Source of the DNA: Bacteroidaceae bacterium
GTDB taxonomy: Bacteria; Bacteroidota; Bacteroidia; Bacteroidales; Bacteroidaceae
Assembly (NCBI GenBank): GCA_017469525.1
Contig: JAFUGG010000043.1
Location: 1-43,199, forward strand
DNA length: 43,199 nucleotides
Direction of reading: 5' to 3'
The notes beneath the pieces were generated by a model. The model had not been told where the DNA came from, made no database searches, and saw only the letters and a list, made by a program, of their open reading frames with translations. Every line of letters begins with the position of its first letter. Positions within the stretch are counted from its first letter, which is position 1. The position numbers were made by a program, and so were the translations under genes. Shown here one piece after another: positions 18,397 through 25,601 of this stretch.

Positions 18397-19509
18397 TTAT
18401 TTCATGAGGTCGCTTATGATGTCATTGGAGGTGAAAATGCCCTCTTGGGTGAGGCAGAGGTGGTCGTCCTGAATGTGTAATCGTCTGTCTTTGAGATGAG
18501 GTTCGGCCATTGAGAGGCAGTATTGGCAGTCGTTTTCCTGAAGCTCGCCAAGCGGGATGCCGACCATTGTCCTGAGGCGTGTCATGATAAATTCGTTGTA
18601 GAGGGATTCGTCGGAGAGCGTTTCTATTTCGTTCGGCACGTCATTGGCAGCTGCTATATATGCTTTTATGTCAGGCAGGTTGGCTCTGCGGGTGCGGAGG
18701 CCGTCGTAGGAATGTGCGCCTGCTCCAAGGCCCAGATAAGGCGTGCCTTGCCAATAGCCGCTGTTGTGGCGTGAGTGACACCCTGGCAAAGCAAAGTTTG
18801 AGATTTCGTAGTGAATGAATCCGGCCTTGCTTGTCTCGGACATGAGGAAGATGTACATCTTGCGCGAGAGTTCTTCGTCGGCTTCCCTGACGAGTCCCTG
18901 CCTGAGCATCGTGTCGAGCCGTGTCCCTTCCTCATAGGAGAGTGAGTAGGCGCTGAGATGCTTGATGCCGAGGCTTAGGGCAAGCTCCACATCGTGCCTC
19001 CAGCCTTCGAAGGTCTGTCCTGGCAGGCCATAAATGAGGTCGAGGCTGATGTTCGTCAGGCCAGCCTCCTTGCAAGCCCTCACGGCTTCGATTGTCTGCT
19101 GGCTGTTGTGCCGACGCCCGAGGAATTGCAGGAGCTTGTCGTCGAACGTCTGTGCCCCCATACTGATGCGGTTGACAGGAGTCTCAGCCAGACCCTTCAG
19201 CCATTCGGGTGTGACGTCGTCGGGATTGGCTTCTATCGTCACTTCCGCATCAGCGTCTATCGTGAAAAGCCGTTCGGTTTCATTGAAGAGTTCGTGAAGC
19301 AGAGGCATGGGCAGAAGACTGGGAGTACCGCCTCCTATATATATAGTATGTACGCGCGTACCTTTTATAAATTGTCTGCGCAGAACCATCTCCCTTTCGA
19401 GGGCTTTGACATACCGAGCCATCATGTCTCGGCCGAGCGTAGTGGAGTAGAAGTCGCAATAGATGCATCGCGACTGGCAGAAAGGTATGTGGAGGTATAG
19501 AGAGTCCAT
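18397..19509 (-). CDS. hemW: Radical SAM heme chaperone HemW
   Basis: This 370-residue protein carries the radical SAM cluster motif C11-x3-C15-x2-C18 (FCQSRCIYCDF) and GGGTPSLL. A further cysteine-containing segment gives the HemW/HemN-like fold. HemW proteins are heme chaperones often mis-annotated as coproporphyrinogen oxidases. The start ATG at 19509 lies inside the left arm of a 32-bp inverted repeat (19503-19534 with 19594-19625), so the leader could fold over the start. It lies upstream of EF-G2 and downstream of the DUF4827 gene on the same strand. Confidence 0.93.
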   Translation of the reverse strand: MDSLYLHIPFCQSRCIYCDFYSTTLGRDMMARYVKALEREMVLRRQFIKGTRVHTIYIGGGTPSLLPMPLLHELFNETERLFTIDADAEVTIEANPDDVTPEWLKGLAETPVNRISMGAQTFDDKLLQFLGRRHNSQQTIEAVRACKEAGLTNISLDLIYGLPGQTFEGWRHDVELALSLGIKHLSAYSLSYEEGTRLDTMLRQGLVREADEELSRKMYIFLMSETSKAGFIHYEISNFALPGCHSRHNSGYWQGTPYLGLGAGAHSYDGLRTRRANLPDIKAYIAAANDVPNEIETLSDESLYNEFIMTRLRTMVGIPLGELQENDCQYCLSMAEPHLKDRRLHIQDDHLCLTQEGIFTSNDIISDLMK

Positions 19510-19625
19510 AGTCCATAGTTATGAGTCCATAGTTCATAGTTATGAGTCCATAGTCTGGCTAAGCCTTGCTTCTTCCCCCAAAAAAGAGGATGAAACTATG
19601 GACTCATAACTATGGACTATGGACT
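19503..19625. repeat. 32-bp perfect inverted repeat
   Basis: Arms 19503-19534 and 19594-19625 are exact reverse complements and are themselves made of GTCCATAGT/TATGAGTCCA-type short direct repeats. A third partial repeat lies just inside the left arm (19535-19555). The repeat fills the spacer between the DUF4827 stop (19631) and the hemW start codon (19507-19509), which the left arm contains. Confidence 0.95.
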
Positions 19626-19630
19626 GAATT

Positions 19631-20329
19631 CTAGTCCCTCATCTTCTGGAAGGTGAGCTCGTAGAAGCAGGGATAGACATTGCTCACGGCACTGGTCTGT
19701 CCCTCGCTGTGGGGAATGATGAGTCTGACCTTGGCGATGCCTTCCTCTTGACTGTCCTGGCGGCCTATGCGTATGTAGCTGAAGGGCACGAGCCATCCCG
19801 TGGGGACATTTGTGCTGCCGTACCTGTCGTACATCGCACCGCCTCCGTTGATGTCGGTATCGAAGTTAGCCACGAAGTTCCCGTAGTTGTTGGTGACTTT
19901 CATGATGTCGGGGCTGGGGTGCCAGTAGTTGACGTCGTTGCGAAGCTGAATGGAGTCGCCCAGGATGTTGAACTCTACGAAGCGGCATATCACCCTGGCT
20001 GTCTTTCCCCTCTCGAGCTTCTCGCCTGTTCCCTTGCGTATGATTTGCATGTACACGCCCGTGTTCTGGAAGAGGACGTACTGGTTCTTCTCGAGGTCGG
20101 TGACGGAGTCTTGCTCCAGGAACTCCTCCTCGCTGATGGCTTCTATCTTACCTACGTTGCACACGACGTTTCCGTCGGCATCGCGCACCACGATGTCGCG
20201 GTCCAGGAACGATTGGATTGCCTTGTATTCCTTGTCCTTCTGCTCGGCATAGGTCTCGCCCTGCGAACAAGACGAGAGGAGAGCAGCCAGGAACACAAAA
20301 AGTGGCAGTATGAATAGTGTTTTCTTCAT
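19631..20329 (-). CDS. DUF4827-family lipoprotein (FKBP-like fold)
   Basis: The 232-residue lipoprotein has a signal peptide with lipobox LLSS-C21. The rest matches the Bacteroidales DUF4827 family, related in fold to FKBP-type peptidyl-prolyl isomerases: a KGTGEKLERGKTARV segment, then GWLVPFSYIRIG and a C-terminal YELTFQKM strand. Isomerase activity is not demonstrated by sequence. It is probably anchored in the cell envelope. It precedes hemW on the same strand, separated by the long inverted repeat. Confidence 0.8.
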   Translation of the reverse strand: MKKTLFILPLFVFLAALLSSCSQGETYAEQKDKEYKAIQSFLDRDIVVRDADGNVVCNVGKIEAISEEEFLEQDSVTDLEKNQYVLFQNTGVYMQIIRKGTGEKLERGKTARVICRFVEFNILGDSIQLRNDVNYWHPSPDIMKVTNNYGNFVANFDTDINGGGAMYDRYGSTNVPTGWLVPFSYIRIGRQDSQEEGIAKVRLIIPHSEGQTSAVSNVYPCFYELTFQKMRD

Positions 20330-20359
20330 ATGAATGTCAGTGTTGTATAATCATATTTA

Positions 20360-20704
20360 TTAGAATACGGCAGCAATCCTTGAGATTTTCTTGAGTTGTT
20401 CAAAGAATGACTTGTCACGTTTTGCCGCTATGAGATTGTATTTCATTTGCAGTGAAAGTAGGGGAGCCGCGTCGAGGCCAAGGGCTTGACCAATGAGTAA
20501 AGCCATTTCTGCGCTCAAAGGGCGTTTGGCATTCAGTACCTCGTTCAGTTGGCTTGGCGGCACACTAATCTCCTGTGCCAAGCGCCGCTGACTAATGCCA
20601 CGAGCCTCCAACTCATCTTTAATTACCTCGCCAGGATGCGTGAGGTAATATGGTTCCAGGTTGTTGGCAATCATTCTGTCTTCAGTTCCCTCTATGTGTA
20701 CCAT
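20360..20704 (-). CDS. higA: HigA-type antitoxin
   Basis: A 114-residue XRE-family helix-turn-helix protein. The core HPGEVIKDELEARGISQRRLA and VPPSQLNEVLNAKR match HigA/VapI antitoxins, which bind the toxin and repress their own operon. It follows the HigB-like gene by five bases, giving the toxin-first order typical of higBA. Confidence 0.92.
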   Translation of the reverse strand: MVHIEGTEDRMIANNLEPYYLTHPGEVIKDELEARGISQRRLAQEISVPPSQLNEVLNAKRPLSAEMALLIGQALGLDAAPLLSLQMKYNLIAAKRDKSFFEQLKKISRIAAVF

Positions 20705-20709
20705 AATAA

Positions 20710-21027
20710 CTATTTATAATGGTTTGATAAATCTGTTAAACTTACCAGTTCTGCAATCGTTTTGTTGTCCTCAATTATTTCGCGAAACTCAATACGATAT
20801 TGGTCATTCACCCTGACAGAGGACAATCCTTCCTTGTTGCCATGCAGATGTTCGTAGTGAAGAGCACCATATTGAGTTAGACCCATTACGTTCGAAAGTT
20901 CCATCATCAAGTCTATAACCTGTGTATATTTCTTGATGATTTGAGGTTGGAAGCGGTATTTTTTGTTACGTGCTTTTTTGTCCTCATAGAGTTCTTTGAG
21001 ATACTCTTTTTCGAAGGTGACAACCAT
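20710..21027 (-). CDS. higB: HigB-type toxin (RelE superfamily)
   Basis: A RelE/HigB-like mRNA interferase of about 105 residues. The fold is suggested by the helical N-terminal half and the strands SSVRVNDQYRIEFREI near the C-terminus. A longer frame begins at 21090, but a consensus promoter (21048-21079, minus) lies inside that extension, so I take the ATG at 21027, where MVVTFEKEYL begins. The antitoxin gene follows five bases later. Confidence 0.88.
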   Translation of the reverse strand: MVVTFEKEYLKELYEDKKARNKKYRFQPQIIKKYTQVIDLMMELSNVMGLTQYGALHYEHLHGNKEGLSSVRVNDQYRIEFREIIEDNKTIAELVSLTDLSNHYK

Positions 21028-21047
21028 TTTTGTCTGATAATCTGCTG

Positions 21048-21079
21048 CAAAGTTACGGACATTATCTGATATTAACAAA
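21048..21079 (-). promoter_or_regulatory. higBA promoter
   Basis: On the minus strand: TTTG (21079-21076), 20-bp spacer, TAACTTTG (21055-21048). An exact Bacteroidetes promoter about 20 bases before the ATG at 21027. It fixes the toxin start. Confidence 0.85.
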
Positions 21080-21161
21080 TCTGAGAACATCTTTTATGAT
21101 GAATCTCTCTCATATCCACGTTTTTTTTACATTTCGTTTTTCTTTATTTGCTTATTTTTTG

Positions 21162-21169
21162 TACCTTTG
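21162..21169 (+). promoter_or_regulatory. -7 element before the LRR protein gene
   Basis: TACCTTTG matches TAnnTTTG and ends eight bases before the ATG at 21178. The -33 box would be TTTT, a weak match. The leader would be only a few bases. Confidence 0.6.
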
Positions 21170-21177
21170 CATCTGCG

Positions 21178-21807
21178 ATGAAGAAGATTACTACATTTTT
21201 CGCTATGCTGCTGCTTTGCTGCGGAATAGGCTATACCTTGGAGAAAAACCAAATAGGATTCTCTGCCAGAGTGCCATACGGCAAGGGCACCATCAAGATG
21301 AATTTCCTCATCGACAAGGAAGGAGGATGGGGCTGCGGCACGGGCAGTCAAGAGCATAATTGTCCGTGTGTCGATGTTGATACCGAGGGCGAACTTGTCA
21401 TTCCTGACAGTATAATAAGGCCTGGTGGACAAACTGTCTCCGTCAATTGGATTTCACCCGGCTCCTTCCAGTCGTGCCCCAGACTGACACATATACATAT
21501 CCCTAAGACTGTCAAGTACATCTCCGACCTTTCTTTCGAGGGCTGTACTTCCTTGCGTGAGATTACTTTCCCCGATAGCGTACTCATCATCTATCCTTTG
21601 GCTTTCCATAGTTGCACTGGCTTGCGGCGTGTTCGTTTCCTTTCTTCTCAGCCGCCGAAGAGCTATTATTATGATAACTTCGAAGAGACGACTTTTGCCA
21701 CAGCAACCCTCGTCGTGCCGGCCGAGGCGGCCGACCGTTACCTACATTGTCCGCTGACCTACCGTTTCCGCTATCATGCGGAGATACTTCCTCTAAGCCT
21801 CCCCTAA
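21178..21807 (+). CDS. Secreted BspA-like leucine-rich-repeat protein
   Basis: A 209-residue secreted protein. The signal peptide is MKKITTFFAMLLLCCGIGYT. The C-terminal half carries two to three LRR_5/BspA-type repeats of form SFxxCxxLxxIxIPxTVxxI (FQSCPRLTHIHIPKTV, FEGCTSLREITFPDSV, FHSCTGLRRVRF), then VVPAEAADRY, a usual ending of such repeats. Similar proteins are surface or adhesion proteins in Prevotella. A frame reaching back to 21148 is excluded because the -7 element lies within it. Confidence 0.8.
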   Translation: MKKITTFFAMLLLCCGIGYTLEKNQIGFSARVPYGKGTIKMNFLIDKEGGWGCGTGSQEHNCPCVDVDTEGELVIPDSIIRPGGQTVSVNWISPGSFQSCPRLTHIHIPKTVKYISDLSFEGCTSLREITFPDSVLIIYPLAFHSCTGLRRVRFLSSQPPKSYYYDNFEETTFATATLVVPAEAADRYLHCPLTYRFRYHAEILPLSLP

Positions 21808-21830
21808 CCCCTCCTAAAGGAGAGGGAAAT
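21800..21830 (+). repeat. Short C/G-rich dispersed motif, copy 2
   Basis: CCCCTAACCCC, TCCTAAAGGA and GAGGG follow the LRR gene stop and resemble 5818-5844 on the other strand. A short hairpin (CTCCTAAAGGAG) is possible, so it may act as a terminator. Confidence 0.45.
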
Positions 21831-21846
21831 AAATAGTAAATCGTAA

Positions 21847-21890
21847 ATTGTCAAATAGTAAATTAATGAGGATTGTCAAATAGTAAATCT
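21847..21890 (+). repeat. 25-bp-spaced direct repeat at the kinase start
   Basis: The 17-mer ATTGTCAAATAGTAAAT occurs twice, 25 bp apart (from about 21847 and 21872). The second copy contains the TTG from which the kinase frame can be read. An ATG at 21866 lies between the copies but reaches a stop after five codons. Confidence 0.8.
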
Positions 21891-23045
21891 TACGATAACT
21901 CCTTCTCTGAATTCTCTGAGGAAGCAATGCAACCCCTCAGCCATCAGTTCAGCGAGGTAAGCCTCGTAAAGGAGACTGAGACCCATTGGCTTTTCCGAGC
22001 CAAGCGATTCGGACGATGGTACATGCTCAAGGCATTGCCTCCTGCTATGCGCAACAGTGAATTCCATCTCCAGATGTTGCACAAAGAGATGGAGGTGCTC
22101 ATGCAGTTGCGGCATCCTGGCATTGAAGATTGTTTGGGGATGGAACATCTGGCCGACTACACAGACAGCGAGGGCAAGCTCATCTCCGTAGGCCCCTGCA
22201 TCATCCTCGAATACATCGACGGCGAAACATTGGCAGAAGCAATCAAGGACAATTCTTCATTCTTCACTCTTCATTCTTCATTTTTGGACGAGCTTCTCGA
22301 TGCCCTTGCCTACATGCACACCGCAGGCATCACCCATCGCGACCTGAAGCCCTCCAACATCATGCTCACCCACAATGGGCATCATGTCAAGATTATCGAC
22401 TTCTCTCTGGCCGACACCGACAGCCACGCCATCCTCAAGCAACCCTCCGGCACCCGCAAATACATCTCGCCAGAGCAAGCCACAGCCTCCACGCCAGATG
22501 TCCGCAACGACATCTATTCCCTCGGCGTCATCCTGGACGAACTGCCGCTGAAAGGATATTGGAAGAAGATAGCCCATCGCTGTCAACTTCCCATCTGCGA
22601 GCGCTACCCTAACATCGCCGCCCTGCAAGCCGACGTGGCACGACATACCCGTCGTCAGGCCCGTCTTCGGTGGATGGCCGTCCTGTTGCCTCCCATCCTG
22701 CTTCTCCTGACTGTCGCAGGATTCGAATGGCACACCTATAATGAGCGGAACCGCATACCGCGTCTCACGTCAAGGGCACTGGAACAAGTGGAGGACAGCA
22801 TCGCCGCCACCGGGCTTACACAGCATATCGACACGCTTACCCGATGGGAATACCTCGACCCGCAGGTCAACGAGAAGATACTCTCCGTCAATGCCTTCAT
22901 CTACAACTATGTCGAGACGCAATTCGCGGAATGTAGCGAGTCTGAGCGCAAGGACATACTTTGTCAGATGCTCGACCGTTGGCAAACTTGGCACGACACT
23001 ATCCAAGTCCGCGCCAGACATCTTATCTCACTCGACGTGCAATAA
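21873..23045 (+). CDS. Membrane-anchored Hanks-type Ser/Thr protein kinase
   Basis: About 390 residues. The kinase domain (about 20-265) has lysine K53 in YMLKAL, the catalytic loop HRDLKPSN (155-162), the magnesium motif as D176-F-S where DFG is usual, and GTRKYISPEQ in the activation segment. The glycine-rich loop is poorly formed. One membrane helix (about 267-286, MAVLLPPILLLLTVAGF) precedes a ~100-residue domain presumed outside the membrane. Residues 127-137 (NSSFFTLHSSF) are encoded by a TTCATTCTTCA-type repeat. The start is uncertain: TTG 21873 inside a direct repeat, or ATG 21927. It follows the LRR gene by 66 bases. Confidence 0.82.
   Translation: MSNSKSYDNSFSEFSEEAMQPLSHQFSEVSLVKETETHWLFRAKRFGRWYMLKALPPAMRNSEFHLQMLHKEMEVLMQLRHPGIEDCLGMEHLADYTDSEGKLISVGPCIILEYIDGETLAEAIKDNSSFFTLHSSFLDELLDALAYMHTAGITHRDLKPSNIMLTHNGHHVKIIDFSLADTDSHAILKQPSGTRKYISPEQATASTPDVRNDIYSLGVILDELPLKGYWKKIAHRCQLPICERYPNIAALQADVARHTRRQARLRWMAVLLPPILLLLTVAGFEWHTYNERNRIPRLTSRALEQVEDSIAATGLTQHIDTLTRWEYLDPQVNEKILSVNAFIYNYVETQFAECSESERKDILCQMLDRWQTWHDTIQVRARHLISLDVQ
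22251..22286 (+). repeat. Low-complexity tract inside the kinase gene
   Basis: Imperfect 7-bp repeats of TTCATTC/TTCACTC type stay in frame and encode serine/phenylalanine-rich residues about 127-137 of the kinase. The same style of tract occurs in several spacers of this window. Confidence 0.75.
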
Positions 23046-23048
23046 TCC

Positions 23049-23120
23049 CAGTACTCTCGTGTGAGTACTGGAGTTTTCTCATGTGAGTACTGGAGTTTTC
23101 TCGTGTGAGTACTGACGTTC
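23049..23120. repeat. 22-bp-period array with AGTACT palindromes
   Basis: GTGAGTACTG occurs at 23061, 23083 and 23105, exactly 22 bp apart, linked by GAGTTTTCTC. The first copy pairs with CAGTACTC at 23049-23056 as a perfect 8-bp hairpin (to 23070). The array starts four bases after the kinase stop and lies between convergent genes. Confidence 0.9.
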
Positions 23121-23171
23121 CCCCTAAAGGATTCTGGCAGATACCTGTGCGCCGGCAGGTCTTCCCTCCAG

Positions 23172-23735
23172 TTAAGTTTCCTTTACTTCAAAGTGAATGC
23201 CGCCCTTCTTGCCAGCCACAAACACCATCGGCGGACGTTCTTCGTGTACCAGATTGCTCAGATAGAGCGGTTCGCCTTCGATGAAGATGTCGCACTCGAA
23301 AGTGTCGCCCACGCTGAGCTTCGTCTGTTCTGCCTCGACAACCTCAAAGCGCTTCCCTTGCTGCAACTGCACGACACACCAACGGTCGGGATACCACGAC
23401 AACTCAACTTGTTGCCCGGCAGTCATATCTGCCGTACGCAGATGACAGGCCATCACCTCATCGCTTTGTGGCTCATCATTATTTTCAGAGGCCCACTGGC
23501 AGAAAGTTACATAATCGGCATAACCTAAATAGCGTGCCAAGACATCCAGCGTCGTCTGTCTTGTACTCACACCCTGTCGGTAGCCCCAGATGCGCATCAA
23601 CGTTGAAGCACTGATGTGCTCCTTTATCTTCACCTCGATTTTCTCTTCCAGTAACTCGAAGTCCATTGGCGTCTGTATTGACTTCCCGACTTTGCGTTCA
23701 ATCTCCGTACAAAGTTTCCTGTATTCCTTCTGCAT
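23172..23735 (-). CDS. Uncharacterised protein with a possible DNA-binding N-terminal domain
   Basis: About 187 residues. The N-terminal ~85 residues resemble a helical Bacteroidetes domain with the pattern DFxxLxxxI, then ISASTLMRIWGY, and TLDVLARYLGYADYVTFCQW. This has the look of a helix-turn-helix, although binding is unproven. The C-terminal half is beta-rich (QVELSWYPDRWCVV, GDTFECDIFIEGEPLYLSNL). The start at 23735 (MQKEYRKL) is chosen because a consensus promoter lies just upstream, inside a longer frame from 23810. It converges with the kinase. A direct-repeat site at 23832-23856 sits upstream of its promoter. Confidence 0.7.
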   Translation of the reverse strand: MQKEYRKLCTEIERKVGKSIQTPMDFELLEEKIEVKIKEHISASTLMRIWGYRQGVSTRQTTLDVLARYLGYADYVTFCQWASENNDEPQSDEVMACHLRTADMTAGQQVELSWYPDRWCVVQLQQGKRFEVVEAEQTKLSVGDTFECDIFIEGEPLYLSNLVHEERPPMVFVAGKKGGIHFEVKET

Positions 23736-23765
23736 AACCCTCGTGCTATCTATCTTTTTATACTG

Positions 23766-23797
23766 CAAAGATACGTCTCTTATTTTATATCCCCAAA
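23766..23797 (-). promoter_or_regulatory. Promoter of the 23172-23735 gene
   Basis: On the minus strand: TTTG (23797-23794), 20-bp spacer, TATCTTTG (23773-23766). An exact consensus match about 30 bases before the ATG at 23735. Confidence 0.85.
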
Positions 23798-23831
23798 TAA
23801 AGACCTGCATTTTTGCAATAAATATATTCTC

Positions 23832-23856
23832 ATTACAAATGACATGGTAATGACAT
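23832..23856. promoter_or_regulatory. Candidate operator, copy 1 (AATGACA direct repeat)
   Basis: AATGACA occurs at 23838 and 23849, 11 bp apart, within a 25-bp segment that recurs at 24289-24313 with 22 of 25 bases identical. It lies about 35 bp upstream of the promoter of the 23172-23735 gene. The rest of the AT-rich spacer 23811-24390 shows no gene. Confidence 0.5.
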
Positions 23857-24288
23857 TATTGTATCAAAAAAAAAGCTATATTATCAACGTCCTTATTATT
23901 CTCATTTGGTCTTACAACTCTTTCTGCCTTTGTTTGCCCAAGAATTATAATATAATTCCTCGAGAACATTAATATTTTTTTGAAGTATATTAATGTTTTT
24001 TGCAAATACTGTTTAGTGTTTCATTTGTAACTCATCATCTTTCTAAATTCATTAAAAAACAATAATGTTTCACTTTGACAACTTATTATTATGCAAGTCA
24101 TTAGAAATCTTTCTGTTAAGTGCTATTCATGATGAGCGACGATAATTGTAGTATTGTTATGATAGTGTATAGGTTATCTCTTGCCTATATGAAGTAAGTA
24201 AGACTGCCATAACATTTGAACTTCTTGCCATCTCAAGGCGCATCCTCCAGTAAGAATAAGTGCTATTTTCTAAAATAATTGCCTTATA

Positions 24289-24313
24289 ATTGCAAATGAC
24301 ACGGAAATGACAT
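24289..24313. promoter_or_regulatory. Candidate operator, copy 2 (AATGACA direct repeat)
   Basis: AATGACA at 24295 and 24306, again 11 bp apart. The segment reaches the expected -33 region of the promoter candidate whose -7 is at 24336-24343. Confidence 0.5.
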
Positions 24314-24335
24314 CGGCGGTATTAATAGGAAAAAC

Positions 24336-24343
24336 TACATTTG
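24336..24343 (+). promoter_or_regulatory. -7 element before the 24391 gene
   Basis: TACATTTG matches TAnnTTTG, 47 bases before the ATG at 24391. No good TTTG is at -33. The candidate operator copy 2 ends there instead, so the promoter may depend on an activator. Confidence 0.55.
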
Positions 24344-24390
24344 TTCAGAAATAATTAAAATATTTATTAATTTTTAACAAAAAAGTACGT

Positions 24391-25194
24391 ATGAAAAGAT
24401 TATTTTTAAGTATGCTGGTGATGGCAGTCTGTTTTACAGGTGTTATGGCTCAAGATGATGCAAAAAAAGCGGAGGAAAATGCCAAGATTATTAAGGAAAA
24501 GGCAGAAGGTGATGCCGCATATTCGAAGTTGGAAACCGTAAAAGATTTATCTGGTTTAACTATGAATAATATCATTCCTGAGGCAAAAAAACTGACAGCA
24601 GGTAATGAATATATCAAAGGAAATTTCAGAATTAAAGTGCCGATTAGTCTCGTTTCTTTCGTAGGTGAAATGAGTGCAACTGATCCTGAAAAAGACTTTG
24701 CTACGCTTGAAGTTATCGATTTCGGCAATCTTGGCAATACAATTTTAATTTCGATTGAAATTGCTAGCGCAGATCTCTATGCAACCTTTAGTTTCTCTGG
24801 AGAGAATGCATACATTTGCCCCACTACTCAAGGTGGTAATGACATGTTTGCAGTGGTTAGAAAAATTTCTCAAAGTGGAATGGTAGGTGCTTTGGCCCCA
24901 ATGGAAGGGAAGTGGGCTATACTTTTGATGAGTAAAGATGGTCTTGTCAGCAGTTTTCACAAGGGAATGAAACGTTCGGAAGTCCAAGAAATCTGCGGAC
25001 AGTTGGGACTTAGCTCTTTTAAAGAAACTGGGAAGACAGCCAAATATACTATCTGCTCTTTGTATTGGTTAGATATGCAGAAGCAATATGATATCTTTGG
25101 CAACTACAATTACCAAATGAGGAATGACAAAAAATATGGTGACTTCTACTTTGATGCAAATGGAAGACTCATGAAATGGTTCTTATTTATGTAA
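24391..25194 (+). CDS. Secreted protein of unknown function
   Basis: The 267-residue protein has a clear signal peptide (about 1-20, MKRLFLSMLVMAVCFTGVMA-QD), a short Lys/Glu/Ala-rich helix (about 23-45) and a mixed remainder with no motif I recognise. Two cysteines occur late in the mature part (C202 region and ICSLYW). Codons are clearly AT-richer than those of neighbouring gene groups, suggesting acquisition by transfer. It has its own promoter candidate and an 11-bp-stem terminator, so it is probably transcribed alone. Confidence 0.75.
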   Translation: MKRLFLSMLVMAVCFTGVMAQDDAKKAEENAKIIKEKAEGDAAYSKLETVKDLSGLTMNNIIPEAKKLTAGNEYIKGNFRIKVPISLVSFVGEMSATDPEKDFATLEVIDFGNLGNTILISIEIASADLYATFSFSGENAYICPTTQGGNDMFAVVRKISQSGMVGALAPMEGKWAILLMSKDGLVSSFHKGMKRSEVQEICGQLGLSSFKETGKTAKYTICSLYWLDMQKQYDIFGNYNYQMRNDKKYGDFYFDANGRLMKWFLFM

Positions 25195-25291
25195 TATATC
25201 ATATCTATAATAACGGAGGAGGCCGAAAATCCTAAAAAGCTATCTGCATAGAAGTATTGTAATTATAACAACAACCAATATACTGAAAGAA

Positions 25292-25331
25292 CGAGGGGAT
25301 GCACCTATTGGCGCATCCCCTCGCTTATTTT
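25292..25331 (+). terminator. Terminator after the 24391 gene
   Basis: An 11-base stem CGAGGGGATGC / GCATCCCCTCG with a ten-base loop, then CTTATTTTA. It lies about 100 bases after the stop. Confidence 0.85.
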
Positions 25332-25349
25332 AGGTCGGTTGCTTCGATG

Positions 25350-25514
25350 TACAAAGATAATCCAAAAACTGGGGCAAATATCATAGTAATTCCTGCAATA
25401 GGAATCAATGATATTGAACAGAACAATCAGAATGCTACAATTTACAACCTCTCTGGTCAGCGCTTGAGCAAGATGCAGAACCAAAGGTCGACGTATGTCA
25501 AGGGCGGTCTATAA
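25350..25514 (+). pseudogene. Remnant of the C-terminal tail of a surface/secreted protein
   Basis: The frame ending at 25514 encodes GINDIEQNN, then ATIYNLSGQRLSKMQN and TYVKGGL. This closely resembles the conserved C-terminal tail of many Prevotella secreted proteins (IYNLxGQRL). No signal peptide or functional domain precedes it, and upstream the frame runs into the terminator hairpin at 25292-25331. I read it as the surviving end of a deleted gene. It could also be an orphan cassette, but no promoter is visible. Confidence 0.55.
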
Positions 25515-25601
25515 GGGGGGATTTATTTAAGGCCAGTTGTTCCTTTTTCCTATAATAATTGTTAAAAAGAGACGAAAACCTAAAGAAACTTCGCTAAACA
25601 T

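Noticed and set aside
25299..25349. First part of the 71-residue frame after the 24391 gene as a real N-terminus
   Set aside because: It begins within the loop and stem of a terminator hairpin. Only the C-terminal tail region resembles protein.
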